Of a stretch of DNA of 64,000 bases, positions 37,500 through 45,744 are shown one piece after another. The position numbers were made by a program, and so were the translations under genes. The stretch is from Chitinophagaceae bacterium (GTDB taxonomy: Bacteria; Bacteroidota; Bacteroidia; Chitinophagales; Chitinophagaceae): contig CP065012.1 in assembly GCA_016699815.1 (NCBI GenBank), positions 2,953,001-3,017,000 of the forward strand, written 5' to 3'. The notes beneath the pieces were generated by a model, which saw nothing but the letters and a program-made list of their open reading frames with translations, searched no databases and was not told where the DNA came from. Positions within the stretch are counted from its first letter, which is position 1, and every line of letters starts with the position of its first letter.

Positions 37500-37907
37500 A
37501 TGGCAAAATTTTTATCAACCAAGTATTCTGCCACAGCATTTGATGTGGCAATTCTTATTCTGAGGGTGGCATCAGGTGTTTTGATGATGAACCATGGCTA
37601 TGGTAAGCTCATTCATTTTTCTGAGTATAAAGTAAAGTTTATGAGTTTTATGGGCCTGGGCCAAACTACATCTTTGCTCCTGGTTGTTTTTGCCGAATTC
37701 TTTTGTGCTTTGTTTATTGTATTGGGACTGTTCACCCGCTTTGCCGTAATACCACTTATTATTGCAATGTGTGTAGCCCTGTTTATGGCACACAGTGGCG
37801 ATTTTTTTGGTGACGGCGAAAAAGCAACATTATACATTGGCGCATTTGTAACCTTGCTGCTGGTAGGGCCGGGCAGGTTTAGCGTAGACAGGTTGTTTGG
37901 AAAATAG
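37500..37907 (+). CDS. DoxX-family membrane protein
   Basis: The 135-residue protein has four predicted transmembrane helices and the DoxX pattern (AILILRVASGVLMMNHGYGKL, FAEFFCALFIVLGLFTRFA). DoxX proteins are quinone- or redox-linked membrane proteins of mostly unclear role. It stands alone between a minus-strand TPR gene and a minus-strand epimerase gene. Confidence 0.9.
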   Translation: MAKFLSTKYSATAFDVAILILRVASGVLMMNHGYGKLIHFSEYKVKFMSFMGLGQTTSLLLVVFAEFFCALFIVLGLFTRFAVIPLIIAMCVALFMAHSGDFFGDGEKATLYIGAFVTLLLVGPGRFSVDRLFGK

Positions 37908-37940
37908 TTAGGATATTTTTTTGTTTAGAAAATTGTTGCA

Positions 37941-38978
37941 TTATTCAAATGCTGCAATGGTAACACCAAGACCGTTTACCTGCGGATAATTTATTTTACC
38001 ATGGTCAAATATTACACTTGCGGCAATATCTTCTTTAAGCAGCAGTGGGCCATCCATATCTACATAATCCAGCAATGGCGCTAACTGTGCAATGGCAGCA
38101 GTACCAACGGAACTTTCGTTCATGCAGCCAATCATCACTTTCATATTTAATTCCCTGGCTTTGGCAATCATTCTTCTTGCAGGGGTAATGCCGCTGCATT
38201 TGGTGAGTTTTATATTGATGCCGTGAAAATAATTTTTACATTTCTCTACATCATCTTCTGCAACACAGGATTCATCGGCAATTAATGGGAGTGGAGATTG
38301 CTGGTACAAAATTTTCATGCCTTCCCAATCTTCTTTTGCTAAGGGTTGTTCTATAAATTCCACATCAAGGTTTTTGAGTACAGGTATTTTTTCAAGGGCC
38401 TGCTCCAAAGTCCATCCTGCATTGGCATCTACTCTAAAGCTGGCGCTGGTTTCTTTTCTTAATGCAGAAATTATTTCTATATCATTTTCTACGCCTGCTT
38501 TAATTTTATAAATTGGCCAGGGTTTTTCTTTTATTTTGTTCAGCATTTTTTCAATACTGTCAATGCCAATAGTATAATCGGTAACGGGGCTTTTATCAGT
38601 ATCTAAACCCCATAACTCATACAAAGGTTTCCTTTTTATTTTTCCAAAAATATCCCAGCCTGCCATATCGAGTGCACAAACCAAAAAAGGGTTTTCGGGA
38701 AAAAGGTGGTGGAGGTAATGCCAGTATCTTTCAGGATCGGTGAACGAAAATTTTTCAACAAATATTTTCTTTGCTTCAAGGTTGGCAGCCATTTGTTCGG
38801 TGCTGATGTTATAATACGTTATTGCCGGGGCCTCACCATAACCTTTAATACCAAAATGCTCCAATTCCACAACAAAAGTGGGCTGATGTGTTTTTGTGCC
38901 TTTTGAAATGGTAAACGGATGCGTAAAAGGGAGGTTGAATATTTTTGATTTTACTTTCACCGCAGTTGTAACAAACAA
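37941..38978 (-). CDS. Dipeptide (L-Ala-D/L-Glu type) epimerase, enolase superfamily
   Basis: The 345-residue cytoplasmic enzyme has the muconate-lactonising-like barrel residues. These are the acid/base lysine of YKIKAG (K158/K160), metal ligands D184 (FRVDANAGW), E210 (EFIEQP) and D235 (IADESC), the second lysine K257 in INIKLTK, and a C-terminal DMDG motif typical of dipeptide epimerases. It probably recycles murein dipeptides, but related enzymes epimerise other dipeptides. It starts 6 bases from the end region of the glucanotransferase gene (stop 38984), upstream on the same strand. Confidence 0.92.
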   Translation of the reverse strand: MFVTTAVKVKSKIFNLPFTHPFTISKGTKTHQPTFVVELEHFGIKGYGEAPAITYYNISTEQMAANLEAKKIFVEKFSFTDPERYWHYLHHLFPENPFLVCALDMAGWDIFGKIKRKPLYELWGLDTDKSPVTDYTIGIDSIEKMLNKIKEKPWPIYKIKAGVENDIEIISALRKETSASFRVDANAGWTLEQALEKIPVLKNLDVEFIEQPLAKEDWEGMKILYQQSPLPLIADESCVAEDDVEKCKNYFHGINIKLTKCSGITPARRMIAKARELNMKVMIGCMNESSVGTAAIAQLAPLLDYVDMDGPLLLKEDIAASVIFDHGKINYPQVNGLGVTIAAFE

Positions 38979-38983
38979 GCGAA

Positions 38984-41644
38984 TTAACGCCCGCTTCTTT
39001 TTATAAGTTCCAAAATCCTGTTATTTAGTTCTTCGTTATGTAATAACCTTTCCAAGCTTATGTGCATCCGGTAATTCCAGTAATGGTCAGGGTTAGAAGG
39101 GTTGTTGATGCGTTCTTTATCAATACCTGCCGAACGTATGCTGCCATCAAAGGCAATTAAATCCTGGAACAGAAAAACCGCCCACATTGCCGGGCTTTCC
39201 AAATGTTGCTTTAAAATATCATACACAATCCAAGGTTCACAATTGTTTGGCGCTGTACCAAAATGACCCAAAATAGATTTGAAGAAATATTGGATATTGC
39301 CTTTTTCGTGTTCCCACCACTCCCTTAAGGTACTCATGTCGTGTGTTGCGGTGGTTACAACAGCCAGGTACGGCGCATTTACAGGACGGGAAAATAATTC
39401 ACCTTCTTCCTTGGGCATGCGCTGCACTTTTAAAGACAACATTCCCATTTTGTGCAAAACCCTGTCCATAAATTCAGGAACCATGCCCAGGTCTTCGGCA
39501 CAAATAAGCATATCGGTTGTGTTCCTTAAGGCATTCAGTTTTTTTATGCCTTCTTCTTCCCACATTGTATTTTGAATATGGTAAAAATAATCATTGTACA
39601 ACCTGTCCATTACGGAGCGGTCAAAATCAGGAAGCGCTTTAAACGATTCCGTTTGATGCATTCCAATACGAAAATGATAATGGCTTGCCTGCTGTTCATC
39701 TTCAATAAGTAAAACATTGGTAAGCAAAAATTGCAAAGCCTGCTGCAGGTTTTTATGTTCCTTGTTTTTTGTAAAAAAGTCAGCAATAGAAGCCTGGGTG
39801 TTGAATTCACTTTTAAAACTTCCATTATCAAAGAAAGTATTTGTTACCCATCCTGTTTTATCTGCAAAATTGCTTTCAATAATTTCTTTGCTGATAAAGG
39901 GTTTGCAAAAACGTTGCTTGTTAATGGTAATTCCGTTTTCTTTAAATGTTTTTTCTGCAATAGAATAGGCAGGTTGAAATATGCCAAGGGTGCCGGTTTT
40001 ATTGGCCACAGGTATGCTCCAAATTCTAAAAAAACCCAGCACATGGTCAATGCGGATGGCATCAAAATAATTGCCAAGCTGTTCCATGCGTTGCCGCCAC
40101 CATTTATAATCGTCTTCGGCCATTGCCTGCCAGTTATAAGTGGGGAAATTCCAGTTTTGCCCGGTTGCACTATAATAATCCGGTGGTGCTCCGGCCTGCA
40201 TATCCATGTGAAAAAGTTTGGGATACATCCAGGTATCCACACTGTGCCTGCCTACACCAATGGGTAGGTCGCCTTTAAAAATAATGCCTTTTTTGTGGGC
40301 ATCATCCACCGCATCTTTTAATTGCAGGTGTAGCTGGTACTGTACAAAATAATTAAAGCAAATTTCTTCATATTGTTCAGTGCCAATATTGGCAAATTCT
40401 TCTACAGCTTCTTCGTTGTAGTTGCTAAATTCTTTCCATTGGGTAAAATCAGCCGTTCCGTTTTTGTCTCGTAAATAACAAAAAACCGCATAAGGTACCA
40501 GCCAGTGCCGGTTCAGATTAAAAAAATCTATCCAGGCAAAATCTTCTTTAAATGTATTTTTTTCTAATTGATAAATAAGTTTTAAAGCAGCAATTTTTAT
40601 AGCTAAAACTCCGTCATAATCCAACTCTTGTTTCTGGTTTAACTGTTCAATTTTTATCAGTATTTCATTTGGAAACGTAAAACCAATTGCTGTTGCCAGT
40701 TGTTGAACATTGAGGTAAAGTGGGTGCAATGCAAAAGGCGAAATAGCGGAGTAAGGATAAGAATCCTTAAAAGATTTTGTAGCCGTAGTATCGTTTATGG
40801 GCAATAATTGCAACATACGGATACCCGTTTTTACTGACCAGTCGGTTAAAAGTTTTAGGTGGCTAAAATCGCCAATGCCCCAATCTTTTTCGGAGCGTAA
40901 AGAAAAAACGGGAATATTTAAACCCGCTCCACGCCAGTTAAAGCCCGGGAACACTGCGTTTAAATTACTTATTACCAAACTATCGTTGCCAGCAGAGCCA
41001 AAAAGTACACGGTTGTCCCCATTTTCGTAAGAGGCAATTTTTCCTGCTCCTATATCAAAAACAGCCAGTTTAAATTCCGTAGGAAAAAGGGTTTTGGAAA
41101 GATTGAGCCCTATATACCATTGGCCTTTTTTGTAGTTCAGTATAATTGGCTCTGTTTCGGTCCAGTTGCCGAGTTGTTTGTCGGCTCCGGTAAGGCATAG
41201 TACATAGTTTGCCGGTAATGCCGGGGCTTGTACATGAAAAAGATGCGTAAGGTTTTTGGGTGGTTTATCCTCAGTTTTGGGGTGCTTTTTATTTGTGTTT
41301 AATACAGTAAAAGCTTTACTATTTACAAATACCTGTGCGTCGTTTTGCCGGGGAACCTGTTCAAATAAAGTGATTTCCTTTTTTTTGTATTTAAGGTCAA
41401 CGGTTTTTACGGGAATTATTTCATATTCCTGCCGGTTATTTTTATCGGCTACACTGGCGCTAAAAATTAATTTTGACTTAATTTCCAGTTCACTGGTTTC
41501 AATAGTAGTTTTCCAGTATTGTTCGTTGTAATAATGCAGGTCAACCTGGTGGCTTATTGCAGGGTTGTTTTTAGAAGGATAAACTTTTAAGAAAACTTCC
41601 TGCCCATAGTGCGTATGGTATGGTATAAAAATAGTAACGAACAT
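38984..41644 (-). CDS. malQ: 4-alpha-glucanotransferase GH77 with tandem CBM20-like modules (DPE2-like)
   Basis: I start at 41644 (MFVTIFIPYHTHYGQEVFL) because an upstream ATG at 41686 only adds an unlikely 14-residue head. The 886-residue protein has two starch-binding CBM20-like modules (about 1-105 and 125-215), followed by a GH77 barrel (GAGLNIPVFSLRSEKDWGIGDF). Catalytic motifs are DAIRIDHVLGFF (nucleophile), ICAEDLGMVP (acid) and ATHDMSTLREWW. The tandem CBM20 layout is that of plant cytosolic DPE2 and its Bacteroidota relatives. It disproportionates maltose and maltodextrins. Confidence 0.94.
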   Translation of the reverse strand: MFVTIFIPYHTHYGQEVFLKVYPSKNNPAISHQVDLHYYNEQYWKTTIETSELEIKSKLIFSASVADKNNRQEYEIIPVKTVDLKYKKKEITLFEQVPRQNDAQVFVNSKAFTVLNTNKKHPKTEDKPPKNLTHLFHVQAPALPANYVLCLTGADKQLGNWTETEPIILNYKKGQWYIGLNLSKTLFPTEFKLAVFDIGAGKIASYENGDNRVLFGSAGNDSLVISNLNAVFPGFNWRGAGLNIPVFSLRSEKDWGIGDFSHLKLLTDWSVKTGIRMLQLLPINDTTATKSFKDSYPYSAISPFALHPLYLNVQQLATAIGFTFPNEILIKIEQLNQKQELDYDGVLAIKIAALKLIYQLEKNTFKEDFAWIDFFNLNRHWLVPYAVFCYLRDKNGTADFTQWKEFSNYNEEAVEEFANIGTEQYEEICFNYFVQYQLHLQLKDAVDDAHKKGIIFKGDLPIGVGRHSVDTWMYPKLFHMDMQAGAPPDYYSATGQNWNFPTYNWQAMAEDDYKWWRQRMEQLGNYFDAIRIDHVLGFFRIWSIPVANKTGTLGIFQPAYSIAEKTFKENGITINKQRFCKPFISKEIIESNFADKTGWVTNTFFDNGSFKSEFNTQASIADFFTKNKEHKNLQQALQFLLTNVLLIEDEQQASHYHFRIGMHQTESFKALPDFDRSVMDRLYNDYFYHIQNTMWEEEGIKKLNALRNTTDMLICAEDLGMVPEFMDRVLHKMGMLSLKVQRMPKEEGELFSRPVNAPYLAVVTTATHDMSTLREWWEHEKGNIQYFFKSILGHFGTAPNNCEPWIVYDILKQHLESPAMWAVFLFQDLIAFDGSIRSAGIDKERINNPSNPDHYWNYRMHISLERLLHNEELNNRILELIKRSGR

Positions 41645-41729
41645 GCCGCAAGATAAGCAGAAAGAATAAATGTGTGAATTGTACACATAAAAAATCCTTC
41701 CAAAAATTTCCTGTTCATATCTTCTGCCT

Positions 41730-41737
41730 TATATTTG
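41730..41737 (+). promoter_or_regulatory. Candidate -7 element for the 52-residue membrane protein
   Basis: TATATTTG matches TAnnTTTG, 16 bases before the ATG at 41754. Confidence 0.4.
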
Positions 41738-41753
41738 CATAAATTATTTGCAA

Positions 41754-41912
41754 ATGAATACTACTGCCAGAAAATCGAGCCTGCTTTATTGGGTGCTTTT
41801 TTTATTGAGTGTTTGCGCCTTCTTTTTTGTTTATTCCATTGGCGGCGGGTATTGCACTTTGGTTTTGCCTTTTGTGGTAACCTTTTTTGGATTGGCTTTA
41901 GACTTAATTTAG
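41754..41912 (+). CDS. Small membrane protein, 52 residues
   Basis: A short gene starting ATG at 41754 encodes a protein with a basic N-terminus (NTTARKSS) and two hydrophobic stretches (LLYWVLFLLSVCAFFFVY and CTLVLPFVVTFFGLALDLI). It has its own promoter-like element and a stem-loop terminator just downstream at 41943, which supports a real gene. The function is unknown. It is divergent from the glucanotransferase gene. Confidence 0.6.
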   Translation: MNTTARKSSLLYWVLFLLSVCAFFFVYSIGGGYCTLVLPFVVTFFGLALDLI

Positions 41913-41942
41913 CAATCTGCCCGTTTCCTGGTATGATGATAT

Positions 41943-41972
41943 AAATGTCCCGTCTTGTTTGTCGGGACATTT
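41943..41972. terminator. Stem-loop terminator between two convergent mini-genes
   Basis: AAATGTCCCG (41943-41952) pairs perfectly with CGGGACATTT (41963-41972) around a 10-base loop. It could serve both the plus-strand small membrane gene and the minus-strand mini-lipoprotein gene. Confidence 0.75.
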
Positions 41973-41990
41973 TAATTTCTTAAACAGATA

Positions 41991-42107
41991 TTACCGTATA
42001 GACTTACTTTTTTTGTAATAACCGCTTGCTGCCTGGTCCATGGTAATGGAACGGGAACAGGAACTTAATAAAAAAATAATGCCTAAAATTGTGAAGAGTT
42101 TTTTCAT
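41991..42107 (-). CDS. Mini-lipoprotein, 38 residues
   Basis: Reading from the ATG at 42105-42107, the protein has a complete lipoprotein signal (KKLFTILGIIFLLSSCSRS, cysteine 17) followed by only about 21 polar residues ending KKSKSIR. Its size is like that of entericidin-type peptides, but there is no evident homology. A terminator stem follows at 41943. The protein is predicted from sequence pattern only. Confidence 0.55.
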   Translation of the reverse strand: MKKLFTILGIIFLLSSCSRSITMDQAASGYYKKSKSIR

Positions 42108-42233
42108 TTATTCGGATTTTAATACAAGCTGTAAACGAATGGCCCCAGACAATGTTTTATAGAGGGCTTTTTTTGGGCTGTTTTACTACATTTTTGGATA
42201 GAAATTTGCAGCAAAAGCAGTTGTAAAATAAAT

Positions 42234-42258
42234 GCACCTGCAATGGAGTTACAGGTGC
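42234..42258 (-). terminator. Stem-loop downstream of the YegP-like relic
   Basis: GCACCTG (42234-42240) pairs with CAGGTGC (42252-42258), with a T-rich tail on the minus strand. It lies 24 bases past the last stop of the broken YegP-like gene at 42282. Confidence 0.5.
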
Positions 42259-42281
42259 TTTATCAGTTTTGTTTCATCTAA

Positions 42282-42614
42282 TTACAACGTTTTATCAAGG
42301 ATGCCTGCATTCTGCGAATTTTTTAAAACTGCTGCAAGTCCGTTAATCATACAATCGGTTGAATCATTCATTTGGCGGTACCAATAATGCGGCCATTTGC
42401 AGCCTTTAAATTTAAAAAATATTTTCCATTGGAAGCAGTTTCTTGCTCAAAGTTAATTTTACTTTGACTGCTTTTCTTCACCGTTTCCATGCTGTTAAGC
42501 ACCCCTGACTTTGAAGAATATCCTTCACTTGAAAGAATTGCCTTGCCATTATTGGCTTTTATTACAAAAACAAAATTCACCTTTTTTACTTTGAGTGATT
42601 ACAAAATTTGCCAA
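42282..42614 (-). pseudogene. YegP-like (DUF1508) gene broken by two frameshifts
   Basis: Three frames together spell a two-repeat DUF1508 protein. The first is ANFVITQSKKGEF from a TTG near 42614. The second is VIKANNGKAILSSEGYSSKS...KYFLNLKAANGRIIGTAK, which stops at 42368. The third is MNDSTDCMINGLAAVLKNSQ, which stops at 42282. The joins need removal of one T near 42572-42575 and gain of one A near 42371-42373, both in short homopolymers. YegP-family proteins are about 110 residues, matching the repaired length. As it stands only the central 70-residue piece from ATG 42580 can be made. This is real decay or base-calling error. Confidence 0.7.
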
Positions 42615-42684
42615 AGAAATTATTGTATTATGGTAATAAAAGAAAATTTTAGTACCCATAATTTGCGTTGATAAAATCATTGTA

Positions 42685-43815
42685 TTATGGGGTATCACTT
42701 ATTACTCTAAGTGTATTTTTAATTTTATTTACCCGAAAAAGAAGTTCTTGCCTGTCGCTGCTTAATACGGTTACATGGCCCATTTTTCTGCCTGGTTTTG
42801 TAATCGCTTTTCCGTACAAATGTACAAATACATTGGGCATGCTTAATACCTCTTCTATGCCCTTATATTGTACAGTGCCTGTAAAGCCGGGGGCGCCAAG
42901 CAGGTTTACAATTGCAGCCGCCATTATGGGTTTGGTATTGCCCAAAGGATATTGGAGCATTATGCGCCAAAGCATATCAAACTGGCTGCTGTAGCAGGCT
43001 TCAATGCTATGGTGGCCGCTATTATGCACCCTGGGAGCCGTTTCATTTACCCACACATTGTTGTGGTTATCTACAAATAATTCCACGGCAAAAATGCCCG
43101 GGCTATTTAATTTTTTTACCGTTGTTAAAGCTACTGCTTCCAGTTTCCAAAAAATTTTTTCATCAAGGTCTGCAGGAGATATTTGATGGCTCAGCAGGTT
43201 GAGGTTATTGTCAAACACCATATCAACTGGTGCGTAAATTGCAGTTTCGCCATTGCTGGCAACAGCTACAATTATGGCAATTTCTTTTTTTACCTGCACC
43301 ATTTTTTCTAATACCGATGGCACATCAAACCCTTTCTCGTAGTCATCTTCAGAGTGTAAAACCTGAACGCCCCTTCCATCATATCCATCGGTGGAAGCTT
43401 TATGAACAGCGGGTAAAAAATCTTTATGCAGCTTTAAATCTTCTTTGTTTTGAGTTACCAAAAATGGGCTGCTTGGCAATTGGTTATCTGCATAAAATTG
43501 CTTTTGCAAAATTTTATTCTTAATGGTTTTTAGTGCTTCGGGGTGCGGAAAAATTTTTACGCCTTCCTGCTGTAATTTTTCCAGAGCATCGGTATTTACA
43601 CTTTCTATTTCTATGGTAAGGCAATCGAGGTTTTTGCCAAATTGATAAACATCATCAAAATTATTAATGTTGCCTTTGGTAAAATAATGGCACAGATGTG
43701 CCGCCGGGCAATTTTCGTCATTCTCCAATACATGCGTTAAAACTGGGTAGTTGGCGGCAGATTGTAAAAGCATACGGCCCAACTGGCCGCCACCTAATAT
43801 TCCGGCTTTTTTCAT
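42685..43815 (-). CDS. purK: N5-carboxyaminoimidazole ribonucleotide synthase
   Basis: This ATP-grasp enzyme makes N5-CAIR from AIR, bicarbonate and ATP. The 376-residue protein starts with GILGGGQLGRMLLQSAANYP, has VHKASTDGYDGRGVQVL near 135, VEKM-like FVDNHNNVWVNETAPRVHNSGHHSIEAC near 265, and YGKAITKPGRKMGHVTV near the end. It is the partner of purE at 25538 and is not adjacent to it. Its spacer to the PD40/OmpA gene (43971) is divergent. Confidence 0.96.
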   Translation of the reverse strand: MKKAGILGGGQLGRMLLQSAANYPVLTHVLENDENCPAAHLCHYFTKGNINNFDDVYQFGKNLDCLTIEIESVNTDALEKLQQEGVKIFPHPEALKTIKNKILQKQFYADNQLPSSPFLVTQNKEDLKLHKDFLPAVHKASTDGYDGRGVQVLHSEDDYEKGFDVPSVLEKMVQVKKEIAIIVAVASNGETAIYAPVDMVFDNNLNLLSHQISPADLDEKIFWKLEAVALTTVKKLNSPGIFAVELFVDNHNNVWVNETAPRVHNSGHHSIEACYSSQFDMLWRIMLQYPLGNTKPIMAAAIVNLLGAPGFTGTVQYKGIEEVLSMPNVFVHLYGKAITKPGRKMGHVTVLSSDRQELLFRVNKIKNTLRVISDTP

Positions 43816-43970
43816 ATGGCAAATATAGCAGTTTGTAAATTGTTCAAAAGGCTGTAAAACTGTAATGGATTATATGATTTTAGCACCTGCAACTTTTGTG
43901 AAGCGAAGCTGGTTTAAAGGCAATTTTAATAGATTTTAGGCGTTTTGTTTATTAGACAAATAGCTGATCT

Positions 43971-45581
43971 ATGAAAAAACTTTACCTGCTTATTGTTGTT
44001 CTTTTAATTGCAATAGTAGCTTATACACAGCCTTTAATGGATACTGCTGTAAAACTGGTTGCTCAAAAAGAAAATGTAATTAAGGAAAATACAATTGTTA
44101 CTGTAGAAAACCTGGGTGATAAAATTAATACCGAATATCCCGAAATGCGGCCCACAGTTTCTGCAGATGGAAATATGCTTTTTTTTATACGGCAGGGCCA
44201 CCCTTCAAATGTGCAAATTAGCACCGTTCCCATTGCCCAGGATATTTGGTTTAGTGTAAGAGATTCATCAGGCATTTGGAGCAAAGCAAAACATCTTAAT
44301 GGCAATATAAATACTACTCATTTTAATGCTGTATTTTGGATTGCTCCGGATATGAATACCATTTTACTAAAAGGCGCTTACAGGCATGGCCAATACCTTG
44401 GCATGGGCGTAAGTATAATGAAGTTACAGGAAGATGGCAACTGGAGCCCACCGCAAATGCTCCGCATACGCAATTTTGAAAAATATATGCGTACGGCACA
44501 ATTTGGAGCTTGTATGGGAAATGATGGTAAAACCATGCTTTTTTATATGAACCCAAAAGAAGGTGAATATGGCTATAACGATATTTATGTATGCTTTAAT
44601 GAAGGGGCCGATATTTGGACGACGCCAAAAAGCCTGGGCAAAACCATCAACACTAATGATTACGATGAGATGAGCCCGTTTTTGGCTGCCGATGGAAAAA
44701 CTTTATACTTTGCTTCGGACAGGCCCGGCGGGCTGGGTGAAATGGATATTTGGATGAGCAAAAGACTGGATGAAAGCTGGACAAAATGGACCACAGCTAA
44801 AAACCTGGGTGCGCCTATAAATACCCATGGCAGTGAAGCCTTTTTTACCATGGATGCAGGTGGCGAATACGCCTATTTAACCAGTAGTGATGGCGCTTTT
44901 GGCGCAAGCGATATTGTGAGGGTAAAACTTTTGGAACAGGAAATGCCCGACCCCGTGGTGCTGGTTACAGGAAATGTTTATAACGCTAAAACCAAGCAAC
45001 CTTTGGCTGCCGATTTAATTTATGAAGTATTGCCCGAAGGAAAGGAAGCAGGCAGTGGATCCTCAAATCCTGCGGATGGAGCATTTAAAATTGTACTGCC
45101 TTTTAATAAAAATTACAGCATAAGGGCTTCGGCAGATAAATATTTCGCAATTTCAGAAAACCTGAATCTTGATTCTTTAATCAAACAAGGCTATACCATT
45201 ATTCATAAAGACCTTTACCTGGCGCCTATTGAAATTGGGCAGGTGTTCCGGCTCAACAATGTATTTTTTGATTTTGATAAATTTGATTTACGCAACGAAT
45301 CATTTGCCGAACTGGACCGTGTGGTAAAATTCCTCAACGATTACCCCAATGTGGAAATAGAGCTGAGTGCACATACTGATGCAAAAGGCTCAGATACATA
45401 TAACTTCACCCTTAGTGATAACCGTGCTAAAAGCGTAAGGGAATATATCATAAGCAAAGGCATTGCAGTTGCAAGGGTAATTTCCCGTGGTTATGGCGAG
45501 CAGCAACCAGTATCAACTAACGACAACGATGAAGGAAGGCAACTGAATAGAAGGGTTGAATTTAAGATTTTAAAAAATTAG
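43971..45581 (+). CDS. PD40-repeat/OmpA protein (PorE-like layout)
   Basis: The 536-residue exported protein has a signal peptide (...IAIVAYTQ). A PD40/WD40-like propeller follows (SADGNMLFFIRQ, LAADGKTLYFASDRPGG, MDAGGEYAYLTSSDG), then a carboxypeptidase-regulatory-like beta-sandwich (about 330-415, VTGNVYNAKTKQPL), then a C-terminal OmpA domain (FFDFDKFDLRNES, IELSAHTDAKGSDTYNFTLSDNRA). PorE of T9SS has PD40, CRD and OmpA parts plus TPRs. The TPR part is absent here, so it is a relative rather than a certain PorE. Confidence 0.9.
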   Translation: MKKLYLLIVVLLIAIVAYTQPLMDTAVKLVAQKENVIKENTIVTVENLGDKINTEYPEMRPTVSADGNMLFFIRQGHPSNVQISTVPIAQDIWFSVRDSSGIWSKAKHLNGNINTTHFNAVFWIAPDMNTILLKGAYRHGQYLGMGVSIMKLQEDGNWSPPQMLRIRNFEKYMRTAQFGACMGNDGKTMLFYMNPKEGEYGYNDIYVCFNEGADIWTTPKSLGKTINTNDYDEMSPFLAADGKTLYFASDRPGGLGEMDIWMSKRLDESWTKWTTAKNLGAPINTHGSEAFFTMDAGGEYAYLTSSDGAFGASDIVRVKLLEQEMPDPVVLVTGNVYNAKTKQPLAADLIYEVLPEGKEAGSGSSNPADGAFKIVLPFNKNYSIRASADKYFAISENLNLDSLIKQGYTIIHKDLYLAPIEIGQVFRLNNVFFDFDKFDLRNESFAELDRVVKFLNDYPNVEIELSAHTDAKGSDTYNFTLSDNRAKSVREYIISKGIAVARVISRGYGEQQPVSTNDNDEGRQLNRRVEFKILKN

Positions 45582-45709
45582 CTTACCCAATATTGGCCGG
45601 TTTTTATTTCAAAAAAAATATTTGCCTTTGAATTTGTAAAATGGGCAAAAGCAGGCTTATTCTAAATTTATTATTTCCAGATTAAAAATTCCTGTACTTG
45701 CATCTGCCA

Positions 45710-45717
45710 TAAATTTG
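45710..45717 (+). promoter_or_regulatory. Candidate -7 element for the papain-like protease gene
   Basis: TAAATTTG matches TAnnTTTG, 27 bases before the ATG at 45745. Confidence 0.4.
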
Positions 45718-45744
45718 TATTTTTAGTATTCAAACTTTAATATT

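Noticed and set aside
45588..45597. CCAATATTGG palindrome after the PD40/OmpA gene as an operator or terminator
   Set aside because: It is short, AT-centred and without a clear loop or repeat partner; too weak to call.
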